64,000 bases of DNA from Ailurus styani. Lineage: Eukaryota > Chordata > Mammalia > Carnivora > Ailuridae. The position numbers and the translations under genes were made by a program. The first letter of the stretch is position 1; every line of letters begins with the position of its first letter. Below, piece by piece: positions 34,779 to 45,781 of this stretch. The notes under the pieces are model-generated. The model was not told the DNA's origin, searched no databases, and was given only the letters and a program-made list of their open reading frames with translations. The stretch is taken from contig LNAC01000037.1 in NCBI GenBank assembly GCA_002007465.1, positions 1,172,335 through 1,236,334 on the forward strand. The letters are read 5' to 3'.

Positions 34779-34974
34779 AGGGTCTTCTGGGTGGCTCAGT
34801 GGGTTAAAGCCTCTGCCTTTGGCTCAGGTCATGATCTCAGGGTCCTGGGATCCAGCCCCGCATCAGGCTCTCTGCTCAGCAGGGAGCCTGCTTCCTCCTC
34901 TCTCTCTGCCTGCCTCTCAGCCCACTCGTGATCTTTCTCTCCCTGTCAAATAAATAAATAAAATCTTTTAAAAA
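34779..34974 (+). mobile_element. Can-SINE
   Basis: 'gggtggctcagtgggttaaa' head to 'caaataaataaataaaatct' tail, adjacent to an inverted truncated copy. Confidence 0.92.
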
Positions 34975-35069
34975 AAAGATTATTGGTTTAATTAAAACAG
35001 ACATGTCTTTAGAGTTGTCAGCATTAAAAACTTTTATTCTATCTACACTTACTTAAAAGTCATAAGTCA

Positions 35070-35298
35070 GGGCGCCTGGGTGGCTCAGTGGGTTAAAGCC
35101 TCTGCCTTCGGCTCAGGTCATGATCCCAGGGTCCTGGGATCGAGGCCCGCATCGGGCTCTCTGCTCGGCAGGGAGCCTGCTTCCTCCTCTCTCTTCTCTC
35201 TCTGCCTGCCTCTCTGCCTACTTGTAATCCTTCTCTCCATGTCAAATAAATAAATAAAATCTTTAAAAAATAAAAAAAATAATAAAAAAAATTAAAAA
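35070..35298 (+). mobile_element. Can-SINE
   Basis: AAAAGTCATAAGTCA flanks both ends; long A-rich tail. Confidence 0.95.
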
Positions 35299-36901
35299 AA
35301 AGTCATAAGTCAATGTTACCTCCGTTACAGACTAAAGAAAAATAGCTTGGAAGAACTACTGACTAGTTTTTGAGTAATCTAAGCATAATTGTTAATAACA
35401 AGTAAATTAAATAGACATAAATAAAAAATTTTAGGCAAGCTTTTAAATCGTTTTCTCAAATCTTTTTTCTTTTTTGAGTGATCCAAGATTCATTGTTTAT
35501 GCACCACACCCAGTGCTTCATGCAATACGTTCCCTCCTTAATACTCACCACCAGGCTCACCCATCCCTCCTCCCCTCCCCTCCATAACCCTCAGTTTGTT
35601 TCTCAGAGTCCACAGTCTTGTGGTTCATCTCCCCTTCCAATTTATCCAATTCACTTTTCCTTTCCTTCTCCTAGAGTCCTCCATTTTATTCCTTGTGGAA
35701 TTGTGGTTCCTTGTGGAACCACAAGTCAGTGAAACCATATGATAATTGACTTTCTCTGCTTAACTTATTTCACTCAGCATATTCTCCTCCAGACCCGTCC
35801 ATGATGATACAAAAGTTGGGTATTCATCCTTTCTGGTGGCTGAGTCATGTTCCATTGTATATATGGACCACATCTTCTTTATCCATTCATCTGTTGAAGG
35901 GCATCTAGGCTCTTTCCACAGTCTATACTTCCAATGCCATCCCGATCAAAATTCCACCAGCATTTTTCAAAGTGCTGGAACAAACAATCCTAAAATTTGT
36001 ATGGAACCAGAAAAGACCCCGAATCACTAATGAAATGTTGAAAAAGAAGAACAAAGCTGGAGGCATCACATTGCCTGATTTCAAGTTTTACTACAAATCT
36101 GTGATCACCAAGACAGCATGGTACTGGCACAAAAACAGACACATAGACCAATGGAACAGAGTGGAGAGTCCAGATATGGACCCTCAACTCTATGATCAAA
36201 TAATCTTTGACAAAGCAGGAAAAAATATCTAGTGGAAAAAAGAAGACAGTCTCTTCAATAAATGGTGCTGGAAAAATTGAACAGCTATGTATAGAAGAAT
36301 GAAACTCGACCATTCTCTCACACCCTACACAAAGATAAACTCAAAATGGATGAAAGACCTCAATGTGAGGCAGGATCTATCAAAATCCTAGAGAACACAG
36401 GCAGTAACCTCTTTGACATCAGCCACAGCAACTTCTTTCAAGACACATCTCCAAAGGCAAAGGAAACAAAAGCAAAAATGAACTTTGGGGACTTCATCAA
36501 GATAAAAAGCTTCTGCACAGCAAAGGAAACAGTCAACAAAACAAAGAGGCAACCCATGGAATGGGAGATGATATTAACAAATGACACTACAAAGGGCTGA
36601 TATCCAAGATCTATAAAGAACTCCTCAAGCTCAATGCCCAAAAAACAGACAATCATGTCAAAAAATGGGCAGAAGACATGAACAGACTCTTCTCCAAAGA
36701 AGACATACATATGGCCAACAGACACATGAAAAAGTGTTCATCATCACTAGCCATCAGGGAAACTCAAATCAAAACCACATTGAGATACCACCTTACACCA
36801 GTCAGAATGGCCAAAATCAACAAGACAGGAAACAACAAGTGTTGGAGAGGAGGTGGAGAAAGGGGAACCCTCTTTCACTGTTCGTGGGAATGCAAGTTGG
36901 T

Positions 36902-37160
36902 NNNNNNNNNNNNNNNNNNNNNNNNNNNNNNNNNNNNNNNNNNNNNNNNNNNNNNNNNNNNNNNNNNNNNNNNNNNNNNNNNNNNNNNNNNNNNNNNNNN
37001 NNNNNNNNNNNNNNNNNNNNNNNNNNNNNNNNNNNNNNNNNNNNNNNNNNNNNNNNNNNNNNNNNNNNNNNNNNNNNNNNNNNNNNNNNNNNNNNNNNNN
37101 NNNNNNNNNNNNNNNNNNNNNNNNNNNNNNNNNNNNNNNNNNNNNNNNNNNNNNNNNNNN
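36902..37160. other. Assembly gap (259 N)
   Basis: A run of N followed by a run of C. The base before it is in L1 ORF2; the bases after are the CT-rich middle of a plus-strand Can-SINE. The missing sequence is therefore mostly the SINE 5' half. Reading frames crossing it are artefacts. Confidence 0.95.
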
Positions 37161-37250
37161 CCCCCCCCCCCGCCTGCCTCTCTGCCTCCTTGTGATCTCT
37201 CTCCCTCTGTGAAATAACTAAATAAAACAAACAAAAACAAACAAACAAAG
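37161..37250 (+). mobile_element. Can-SINE 3' half beside the gap
   Basis: 'gcctgcctctctgcctcctt' and a 'gtgaaataactaaataaaac' tail, then L1 resumes. Confidence 0.85.
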
Positions 37251-37436
37251 ATACAGATTAGTGAAAAGATGGGCCATCTGTACCCCAATGTTCATAGCAG
37301 CAATGTCCACAATTGCCAAATTGTGTTTTCTCAAATCTTACTGGTAGCCTAAAACCTTAAAATCTTGCTGAGTTAGGTTAAATGATGAGTTAACTTAAAT
37401 TCGTGAAAAATCTAGATCACTTCCAAGTAAAACTGA

Positions 37437-38003
37437 TGAAAGATAGCTAGGAGGCAGGCAAGGACAAGGGCCCTGCCCTAAGAGGAAACCACCCTTGAAA
37501 GGATTTTACAGCACCCTGGAAGGAGGCCTCCACTCTTTCCCATGTGACAAAAACCTGATTGGATGACAGGTGCAGGGAGGGTTAATCAGATTAAAACAGT
37601 CTGACAACAAAGCCCATAAAAAGTCCATAAAAACCCCTAAACGTAGACTCTGGTGGTGGGGCGTCTGGGTGGCTCAGTCGTTAGGTGTCTGCCACCAGGT
37701 CCCCATCCCAGGGTCCTGAGATCGACCCCTGTGTGGGGTTCCCTGCTCAGTAGGAAGCCTGCTTCTCCCTCTCACACTCCCCCAGCTTGTGTTCCCTCTC
37801 TCGAGCTCTCTCTCAAATAAATAAAATAAAAAAAAAAAAAAGAAACTGATAGCAACCCTCTCAGGTCCCCTCCTTCCTTGGGAGCTTTGTGCTATCACTT
37901 TTCTATATAGCTCAGTAAATCTTGCTTTGCTGCCCACCACTCTGCCTGGTCTACCTCTTCATTCTTCCAAAGTGGTGTGGACCAAGAACCACGGGCACTG
38001 ACA
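37437..38003 (+). mobile_element. ERV LTR, family D, with SINE
   Basis: 'gcaaggacaagggccctgcc' start, 'agctcagtaaatcttgcttt' polyadenylation region and 'gaaccacgggcactgaca' end are LTR-like. Its first 95 bases recur at 45688-45781. Edges are approximate. Confidence 0.65.
37658..37842 (+). mobile_element. Can-SINE in LTR D
   Basis: 'ggggcgtctgggtggctcag' head, A-rich tail. Confidence 0.9.
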
Positions 38004-38940
38004 GAAAAAAATCCTGTAACAACAAAATACTAAAACATTGATTACTAAACATAGGTTTATCTATTTTTGGCTTCTAATTACAGAGAAACCAAAAGATACT
38101 TGGAACTGTTCATACTACACTGGAAAATTTTAAAAGGCATATGCTTCTAAATATTATGAGATATATTCATAAATTTGCAAATTTAAAGAATTGTGGTTAA
38201 AGAGACAGTTCATTTACTACTTAATTTTCACTAGAAATTGAGACTTCTAAGACTTAAAAATTCTAGCAAATGTAATAATTTATTAGACCACTGGAAATAG
38301 GGAAAATATATGCAAAGAAAGTAACATGCTTGTTTTTGGTGAGAAAAAAATTATGAGGAATAGAGATACATTTTTGTTGAGGAAAAACAAAGTAATTTTG
38401 TCCTAAAGTGAGGCTGGTTATTTAAAGAGAGAAAACTTAGGACAAAATCTGAGTGTAAAAAAAAAAAAGGTGTAGAAGGTGTGTGAAAAAGAAATCTTTG
38501 GAAAGAACTCTGACTATGTGATCCAGCTGACTTCCATTGCAAAGGCAGCAGCAACAGAATCTATAATGATTGTAATGCACCTGGATGAGGTCCATTCTGC
38601 TTCTGCAAAAATGGCTCTTCATTGCCAGGCTTTTGCCATCCTGATGTCCCTATAACATGGCAACATTCTGCTCCAGAATCAGAGAAACTGAGATGGGTAA
38701 ACAATGGATGTAAATTAAATGAATAGTTGGGGCTATGGGAAACCCGAGATGGCTGCTTGGTTTTTCCCAGCTCTTTGACAAACCCCATCTTCTGATTTTT
38801 GCATTCCTTCACCCACTGTAATGCATTTAAGATGACTCAAGTTATAAATAGACATTAGTGGAGACACTTCTATAAACTGAAAAAACAAAGCAAAACAAAA
38901 CAAAACAGTCTGCCAGTAATGTCTAATTCATCAGACCCAT
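38004..38940. other. Proviral-span sequence without recognised motif
   Basis: A/T-rich, with chance ORFs on the minus strand. It lies upstream of the integrase remnant and may be eroded pol. Confidence 0.35.
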
Positions 38941-39560
38941 AATGGTGAAAAACTGATTTTGTCTCCAGTGTCCTCAAACCTCCTCCCTGTAGACCCTTTG
39001 AACACCTGCATCTAGACTTCATTCAGTTGCCCCTTGGTGTGAGTTATCAATATGCCTTCCATAATCTCCAGTGATTGAGGCACACACTTCACTGGGTGAA
39101 TCATATGAGCCTTAATGAAAACCTTGCAGACCTGAATTCTATCAATATATAACCTTCTGCTGATCCCTTGTCTCGTGCTAGTATGACCACTCTTGTAGGT
39201 CTCTAAGGCCTCATGCTCAAGCCTGTCATTAACATGTTAGAGAAGCCTGCCTGCATCCCAATTCAAAGGATCTTGTTCATCACAGTTTAGGGCTTAGCAA
39301 CCAAATATTCTGAAAACATCATCAGAGGAAGACCTCAAGCCCCACTGGAAAGAAACTTACCAAGTGTTCCTGACCACTAACACTGCTGCAAGACTAGAAT
39401 ATATTCAGCCTTGGGGACACATCACAGTGGTAAAGAAAACTCCACCTGACACCTGGTCCTGTGCAGACACTGGAGACCTCCGAATCGAACTGACAAGGAA
39501 GAGAAGTAGCTGACATTGAGGTAGACTGCTTCCACCAAGAGGCCAGATCAAGACTTCCTA
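38940..39560 (+). pseudogene. Retroviral pol (integrase C-terminal) remnant, provirus A
   Basis: Conceptual translation, hopping frames, shows a gammaretrovirus-like integrase region: a 'PFEHL' type segment, GTHFTG of the catalytic core, then the C-terminal DNA-binding region. Stops and shifts break every frame. It supports class I ERV assignment. Confidence 0.65.
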
Positions 39561-39569
39561 CTTTAACTG

Positions 39570-40150
39570 AACACTGAAACCCCTTCTTCTTTTCCCTTCC
39601 TTCACTCTGGCATTGGCCTGGAAAGATAACACCCTCATCTTTATCTCCCAGGCCATTGCTGAGATGGGTAACCTTTGGAATTTAGAGCAACCTATTTACC
39701 TCAGACTAGGAACCTGAAATCTGAGTCCTTCAATCTCATTGATCAACTTCCCTGAATTTACATAATCAAGTTAGAAAAGGTCTACCAGGAGGCTTTCATG
39801 ATTCAAGATTCACTCCTTTTGGCGGGTTGCTCCTTCCTGGGCAAGGGATAAATATAAACAAGGCTATGATCGGGAACTTCTCCTTAATTCCTGAAATTGT
39901 TGCAGAATCCATTGCAAAAGCAATAGTTTCCCAACCAAGATCCTTAGGCATTCTGGCCAAAGGTGTTCTTGATAATAGAATAGCCCTCGATTATCTGTTG
40001 GCCACAACTGCTATCCCTGGATTAACACTTCTGCGGAAGTTAAAACTCAATCACAAAGATCATATCATAAGATCATATCATAAGATCGCAAAGCAAACCA
40101 TTTGGCTTAAAAAGGTGACTCCCTCCATGGGGTCTTTCTTTTTAACTTGA
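39570..40150 (+). pseudogene. Retroviral env remnant (start of SU, then TM), provirus A
   Basis: A short env-start-like region is followed, across a large deletion, by a 107-codon open stretch (39827-40150). It carries the transmembrane-subunit heptad region LDNRIALDYLLA and a WLKK segment close to the membrane-proximal end. Most of SU, including receptor-binding parts, is missing, and the C-terminus is broken by a SINE. Confidence 0.65.
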
Positions 40151-40216
40151 TTTTTATTGGGTTGAGTCTTAGGAACTGATGAGGAGAACAAAGGCAGAGG
40201 AAATGTAAATAAAATC

Positions 40217-40432
40217 CGGGCGCCTGGGTGGCTCAGTCCTTAAGTGTCTGCCTTCAGCTCAGGTCATGATCCCAGGGTCCTGGGATCCAGACCAGCATCA
40301 AGCCCCACATCAAGCCCCTTATCAGGCTCTGCACTTGGCAGGAAGCCTGCTTCTCCTTCTCCCACTCCCCATGCTTGTGTTCCCTCTCTTGCTTTGTCTT
40401 TCTGTCAAATAAATAAAATCCTTTAAAAAAAA
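40217..40432 (+). mobile_element. Can-SINE in provirus A env
   Basis: 'cgggcgcctgggtggctcag' head to 'caaataaataaaatccttt' tail. Confidence 0.92.
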
Positions 40433-40575
40433 TAACATTTCCTTACAACTTGCAGCCCACTCATAAGCCACACAAGGGATCAGCAAAAGTTTCAAGAACG
40501 TCAGAGCAATAGCTAAGAGTGGCATTCATGCCTTAAATTTTGATCTCGTGTCTCAGTTAATCTGAAAGTCTGATC

Positions 40576-40588
40576 AAAAGGAGGGGGT
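40576..40588 (+). promoter_or_regulatory. Polypurine tract, provirus A
   Basis: AAAAGGAGGGGG immediately before the 3' LTR start TGTTG, the expected plus-strand primer site. Confidence 0.7.
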
Positions 40589-40994
40589 TGTTGAAAAGAA
40601 AACCACTGGCCCAAAATGGCATCAATTGGGGTTAAGGCCCCAAGTCAGTAAATCAAGACCAAACATCTAACCTAAATGCAATTGCAGTACCCCCACGAGC
40701 GTAACCTTTCACCAGTCAGCACTGAATTTCCTGGTCGATTCTAGAACATTTACTGAATGTACTGAATGTACCACTCCCCTTAAGAGGACAACCTTATCTA
40801 AACAATGCATACCTTGCTAATAAATTCTTTTTTTGTTTAATGCCCTTTCTCTGCCTTTCAAAACCCATCACTTGCAGAACTCAGGGGAGCTCCCCTCTGC
40901 TTGCTAGATGGAATGCTGCCTGCCTGATTCATGAATCATTTAATAAAGCCAATTAGATCTTCAAATTTACCTGGTCGATTTTTGTTTTTTAACA
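40589..40994 (+). mobile_element. Provirus A 3' LTR
   Basis: TGTTGAAAAGAAAACCACTG to TTTTTTAACA, 406 bases, with 'aataaagccaattagatctt' as the polyadenylation region. Confidence 0.8.
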
Positions 40995-41127
40995 CGGGTA
41001 ATGCAGTCAGCAAAATGTTTGAGTTCTGTGAACCCCTATAGCAAATTAACCAAACTGAAGGAGGGCCTCTGTGAATCTGAATCTGCCTCTGTGTTGCTAC
41101 TAAATATGAATCCCTAGATATTAATAT
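40995..41127 (+). mobile_element. Old LTR, right half, host of provirus A
   Basis: 'tgagttctgtgaacccctat' and 'agcaaattaaccaaactgaa' continue the old LTR broken off at 28657. Confidence 0.6.
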
Positions 41128-41757
41128 TGTTAAAAAGAAGACAACAGACCCAAATGGAATCACTTATTCTATTTTATTTTTTAAGATTTTATTTATTTAT
41201 TTGACACAGAGAGAGAGAGATCAGATCACACAAGTAGGCAGAGAGGCAAGCAGAGAGAGAGAGAGAGGAGGAAGCAGGCTCCCTGCTGAGCAGGGAGCCC
41301 GATTCGGGGCTGGATCCCAGGACCTTCTCGATCCCAGGACCTTGAGATCACGACCCGAGCCAAAGGCAGAGGCTTTAACCCACTGAGCCACCCAGGTGCC
41401 CCTGAAATCACTTATTCTAAAGACCCTCCAAGACTTAGTACCTAACCTCACTGCAGCTTCAGCTTCTCCCAGAAATGTGAACTTTAACCAGCCAAACTAG
41501 AATTTCCCGGCCACACCCCCCCACCCCACCCCCACACTAGGGATTAATCCTTAAGTTCCCCTTAGGAGACGCACCTTGCCTAAAATAATGCATTGTTTTG
41601 GTAATAATTTCTTTTTTCACTCCCTCTCTGCCTTCAAAAACCCCTTTTCTAAAACTCAATGGAACTTTTTTAAGAGATGAAATGCTGCCAGATTCAAGAA
41701 TCATTGAATGAAGCCAATATGATGTTTAAATGGATTCAATTGAATTCTTATTACTTA
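41128..41757 (+). mobile_element. Family A LTR, second downstream copy, with SINE
   Basis: Starts TGTTAAAAAGAAGACAACAG, 133 bases after the provirus A 3' LTR. A SINE at 41172-41402 splits it. The 3' end is eroded. Confidence 0.65.
41172..41402 (-). mobile_element. Can-SINE in LTR
   Basis: Inverse copy flanked by GAA(A)TCACTTATTCTA. Confidence 0.93.
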
Positions 41758-42192
41758 GTAATAGTTAATGAGTAGCACACTTTCAACTTTCTTATGGACA
41801 TTAATCCAATTGAGAGTTATTTACAGCGTAAGAATAAAAATACACATGTGTATATATATACATATGCCATAGGACCTAATAAAACTGCTTTTTTAACATT
41901 ACCCCTAACCATTATTCTGTGGCTTGAACTGGCTCCCATAAAAAGAAAAAAAGCATTTTTGCTCACCTGTGAATTATACTCAGCGGCCTCAGATACACTA
42001 GTTGAAGCCAGAATGAGTTCCCTCTCCAAAGAGAGAGAACGTAGGAAGACACTGCCCTGAGGATTGTGGTCTGTCAGAGCTTCTCATTTATAAGTCATGG
42101 TAAACAAAATGAGAGGGGTGGAGAGGACCAGGAGATAAGATAGCTCAAGGAAATAAAAAAAAGCTGGTCGTATTAAAAAATAAGGATCGAAG

Positions 42193-42395
42193 GGCGCCTG
42201 GGTGGCTCAGTGAGTTAAAGCCACTGCCTTCGGCTCAGGTCATGATCCCAGGGTCCTGGGATCGAGGCCCACATCGGGCTCTCTGCTCAGCGGGGAGCCT
42301 GCTTCCTCCTCTCCCTGTCTGTCTGCCTGCCTTTCTGCCTACTTGTAATCTCTCTCTCTGTGTCAAATAAATAAATAAAATCTTTAAAAAAAAAA
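42193..42395 (+). mobile_element. Can-SINE
   Basis: ATAAGGATCGAA on both sides; little-diverged copy. Confidence 0.95.
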
Positions 42396-42409
42396 AATAA
42401 GGATCGAAA

Positions 42410-43728
42410 TAATTTCCCAAGAGGCAGCTTGGTTGTTTCGTCACAGTGATTAAGCTGAGAAACCATGGGGATCAGGTGATTCTGGAGTTCCCAGGGCCAG
42501 AGGGAGGCAGCAGAAGACTCTTACGTAAGATGCACGGGGTGACGAGGGGCGGTGAGGAAGCTGGGGCCACCAGGCACCAATGTAGCCACCAGACAACTGT
42601 CTAGAAGAGAGAGGAAAGAAGCCTAGAAAGAACCAGCACGAGGCCTTTAGGATCTGAGCACCACAGCCCTTGGAGAGAGAATCCCGACCTGAGCGGAGCA
42701 GAGATAAGCGCATTATCTGCTGCCCAGAACACCTCTCGCCTCCAGGAACTGGGATGAATTAAATGGAGTGGAAATAAACATCTGGGAAAAGTCTAGGAAA
42801 GCAATCCTGGTATCCTTTGTAAGAAAAAGGTGTCTCCAACTCAGAGGGAGCCTCAACCACTGCCGCATGACCCCGAGAGCTCCCCTGCTCTCGTGTGTCT
42901 GTCTTCCCAGAGTTAATCAGTGACCAATGGGGAGAAAAAGAGTTCAGGGCCCTGGGGCTGAATGACCGACAGTGACCAGGGGAAAGGTGACAAGGTGGCT
43001 CTGCTAAGGAAGCTCCCTATCTAGCACCCACTGCCACAAATCTGAGTATGGGGGGAGGGGCTTACTTTTACAATAGAACAATTTCAGAAGGGAACAGGGT
43101 GTGGTCTGAAGGAGATAATTTTTTTTTATTTCCATTCTAAGTATCTAATTTCCCTACAAGTAGAACTTAAGAGTGGAATAAAGAGATAATGGAACACTTT
43201 TAACTAGTTAAAAAGTTATTCATAAAATAAACTTTTTTTAAAAGTTTAAAAAAAATAACTTTTTTTTAAAAAGTTATTCATAATTACTTTACAAGATGAC
43301 CTTGTTTTTTAACTTCCTGTATTTTAATCACCTGGGATCAACTAACCCTCTGTATATCCAGCATTCACCGTGTGTATTTACAAGTGATAGAAAAACATTT
43401 GCACACATTAGAGTAGCTGACACAAGTTTTCTAAGGCCCCCCCCCATTTAAGTACAGGTTCTGCTATACATACCCACGCTTACACGTACTTGCGTCGCAC
43501 CTCCATGGAGGATAAAGACAGCTCCCACAAATGAGTCTGTGCTACATCAAACATGTAAAATGGAAAACGCATAAGACACATCCGCCTCTTTTTAAATTTT
43601 AAGTTTGTCGTTTTGGCCAATTTGTGACATCTCTTCTAAACAGACACGAAGCGGTTTTTGGTTTTTTTTTTTCCTGCCTGTCTTTGCCAGCGCAATCCTG
43701 AAAGTGTGCCGGTGGGAGGGGATCGTGA
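42410..43728. other. VNN3 3' flank, no recognised gene
   Basis: Moderately GC-rich around 42450-43030, then A/T-rich with an internally repeated 'aaaagttattcataa' (43210-43285). ORFs here look like chance. Confidence 0.4.
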
Positions 43729-43847
43729 TCATCTCCCAGGTCGTTGCTCTAAGCACAGAGGGTCCTTCTCAAACACTCTTCGGTACAGGGCCCTAACTCA
43801 GGCAGAGAGGCTCCGCTCCGGCTTCTGGGACATCCATGCCTTGAAAC
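43729..43847 (-). pseudogene. VNN3: VNN3 exon 7, frameshifted
   Basis: Acceptor tttgatcag| then VSRHG, a SRSGASLP segment, a frame slip near 43790, then ALYRRVFEKDP in the other frame to TGA at 43729-43731. Read straight through, the first frame ends at an early TAG. Like human VNN3, and unlike VNN1, no hydrophobic GPI tail is seen. Confidence 0.8.
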
Positions 43848-44491
43848 CTGATCAAAGAAAGCAAAGGATTAACTCCAGTGCAGAGCTTTGGTTTCCAGAA
43901 GCCTTTCTCTGACAACCTCACTCTGAAATAGTAACACGCACACAGGATTTGGTGTCAGAAGACCCACGTGTCAGATCTAAGGGTCGAATAGGAGAGAGAG
44001 TTCAGTGAAAGTGCTTCAAGTAAACTATGGCAGAGGTGGTTAAAAAAGATGTATAAAAAAATTATTTTAACTCATGAAATGGTATCATTATTGCTCCTGT
44101 TATAACAACTTCGTAAAATAACATACCCATGAAGAAGCTGTAGGTCTATTATTTAATGTATTTAACTTGGTTCTTCTAAACCATGCAAATAAAGAGAACA
44201 TTCGTTGCCATCATCCACAAGCAATATTTCTTTTTTTAATTCTCCATAACTCTAACGTTGCCTTGGATTTTAACACCACATTTATGTAGAAAAATGAACC
44301 CCAAATTTTCCATCACAGCCTAAAGACATCTAGAACCACAACTTTGCTTCCATATTATAGGTTCTCCTTATCTTTAAAGTTTTGCCATATAATGTGAGTC
44401 ACGGCATTGCAATACTGTGTCATAATTCCAAAGATTTTCATGATGCCAGTCTACTCCATCTAACAAAGTTACTGTCCTGAATTCCTCCTGC

Positions 44492-44655
44492 CTCATAATG
44501 TCTCTCAGGAGCAAGTTGACTTCCACTGACAAAGGGAAAACATAGCACGTTGCAAATGTGTCACTAAGGGAGAATTCTTCAAACTCGGTGAAAGAACCCA
44601 CAGGCTCCCCACAAGTACTCAGGTCAGCAGTTTGACATTTCAGTAATCTGCATTT
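44492..44655 (-). pseudogene. VNN3: VNN3 exon 6, frameshifted
   Basis: Acceptor ctacatag|, then [17 protein letters not shown] and [10 protein letters not shown]. After the YVFP segment the frame slips; [12 protein letters not shown] continues in another frame. The exon is 164 nt against 171 in VNN1, and the donor reads GAG|gcagga, a GC in place of GT. Confidence 0.85.
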
Positions 44656-44745
44656 CTATGTAGGCAAAGGAGAGACAGAGGTGGTCAGGAATCTTGGAAA
44701 TATTTTCTCCACAAGAAACACAATCTCAAGGAATAGAGGAAAATT

Positions 44746-45318
44746 TGTTAAGTCTCGTCTGTCCGGGAGGTAGAATTTCCTGTTCCCTTCATAATCCTTC
44801 TAGTCAGACTAAGAACTAAGAACTGAGTTGGCATGAGACAGATTACCAGGAGAAAGTCAAATTTCATTTTGTACTTATGGGGAATCCACACAAACATGGA
44901 AATTCCAAAGGCAGTCAAATGAGGTACATATGTCATTCTGAAGTAAGGAGAAAGGCATAGGGGTCTGGGACTTCAAAGCGATGGAATGTAATTCACAGGA
45001 AGATGAAAAAGAATAACCATTTGGTAAACAAATGTTTGCTGGGCCACTCAGAAACAAAGGAACAGAGACAAGTTTGCTCAAACAGGCCCTGTGAGGGGTT
45101 CCTCCCTGTCTGCCCCTCCTCATTCACGTTAGGACACAGTCAGAGTTATCCGGCGATAGATCCCCTGGAGCAGATCCTCAGTCTCAATTCTTCTTGGGCA
45201 GTTGTGGGGGAGGTAAAGAGGTTTTGCTGAGCCTGCTGGCTTTTGATTTCTTTTTATCTCACAATAATCTTCATGCCAAAATGGCTTGTCCCGGGGTGAC
45301 CTGACTTTGTTCCCTACA
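44746..45318 (-). mobile_element. Solo LTR, family B
   Basis: On the minus strand TGTAGGGAACAAAGTC to CTTAACA. It shares internal segments with the provirus B LTRs. It lies in VNN3 where exons 4-5 would be expected. Confidence 0.7.
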
Positions 45319-45496
45319 CCTCTGCAGCAGTCCTCTCAAACTACAGCTCATAGCCATTAGTGAATCGTAAAATCAATTCAATGGGTCAAGATTAACTCTT
45401 TTTTAATGAAGTGAAAAGCAATAAACTAAAATTTAAAAGTCAGAGTGCCATTGCTCATAAATAGAGCTATTTCTTTATTTTATTTAATTTTTTGAA

Positions 45497-45675
45497 AGGT
45501 TATATTTATTTATTTGTCAGAGAGAGAGAGCACAAAGCAGGGGTGGGTGGCAGGCAGAGAGGGAGAGGGAGAGGCAGACTCCCCACTGAGCAGGGAGCCC
45601 GAAGTGGGACTTGATCCCAGGACATGACCTGAGAAGAAGGCAGACCCTTAACCTACTGAGCCATCCAGGCGTCCC
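45497..45675 (-). mobile_element. Can-SINE
   Basis: Inverse diverged copy ending 'gagccatccaggcgtccc'. Confidence 0.88.
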
Positions 45676-45687
45676 TAGAGAGAGTTC

Positions 45688-45781
45688 TGATAAAGTTAGT
45701 TGGAAGGCAAGCAGGCAGGGACAAGGGCCCTGCCCTAAGAGGAAACCACCCTTGAAAGGATTTTACGGCACCCTGGAAGGA
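45688..45781 (+). mobile_element. LTR D fragment
   Basis: 'gggacaagggccctgcccta' and 'cacccttgaaaggatttta' match the first 95 bases of the LTR at 37437. Confidence 0.65.

Larger units (their letters stand above)
35465..37324 (-). mobile_element. LINE-1, 5'-inverted (twin-primed) insertion
   Basis: The left part (35465-35920) is the L1 3' UTR and ORF2 end on the minus strand, starting with an oligo-T. The right part (about 35921-37324) is ORF2 sequence on the plus strand. Perfect 15-bp duplications GTTTTCTCAAATCTT lie at 35450-35464 and 37325-37339. The inverted part carries a younger SINE and an assembly gap. The plus-strand L1 ORFs at 35972-36232 and 36346-36600 are ORF2 fragments. Confidence 0.9.
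28658..40994 (+). mobile_element. Class I endogenous retrovirus (provirus A), decayed
   Basis: Family A LTRs in the same orientation lie at 28658-30358 and 40589-40994. A leader follows the 5' LTR, integrase-like and env-like remnants precede the 3' LTR, and a polypurine tract sits at its edge. Two halves of one older LTR flank the whole unit. Most of gag and pol is missing or unrecognisable. Later insertions include a smaller provirus, a twin-primed L1, another LTR and many SINEs. No frame could encode a full viral protein. Confidence 0.65.

Noticed and set aside
36665..37288. Long ORFs (up to 179 codons) on both strands
   Set aside because: They run through the block of N and exist only because unknown bases contain no stops. 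The real parts are L1 and SINE.
39827..40150. 107-codon env-like ORF as a captured (syncytin-type) gene
   Set aside because: Only part of the transmembrane subunit is open, the surface subunit is mostly gone, and a SINE cuts the 3' end. Not a functional capture.
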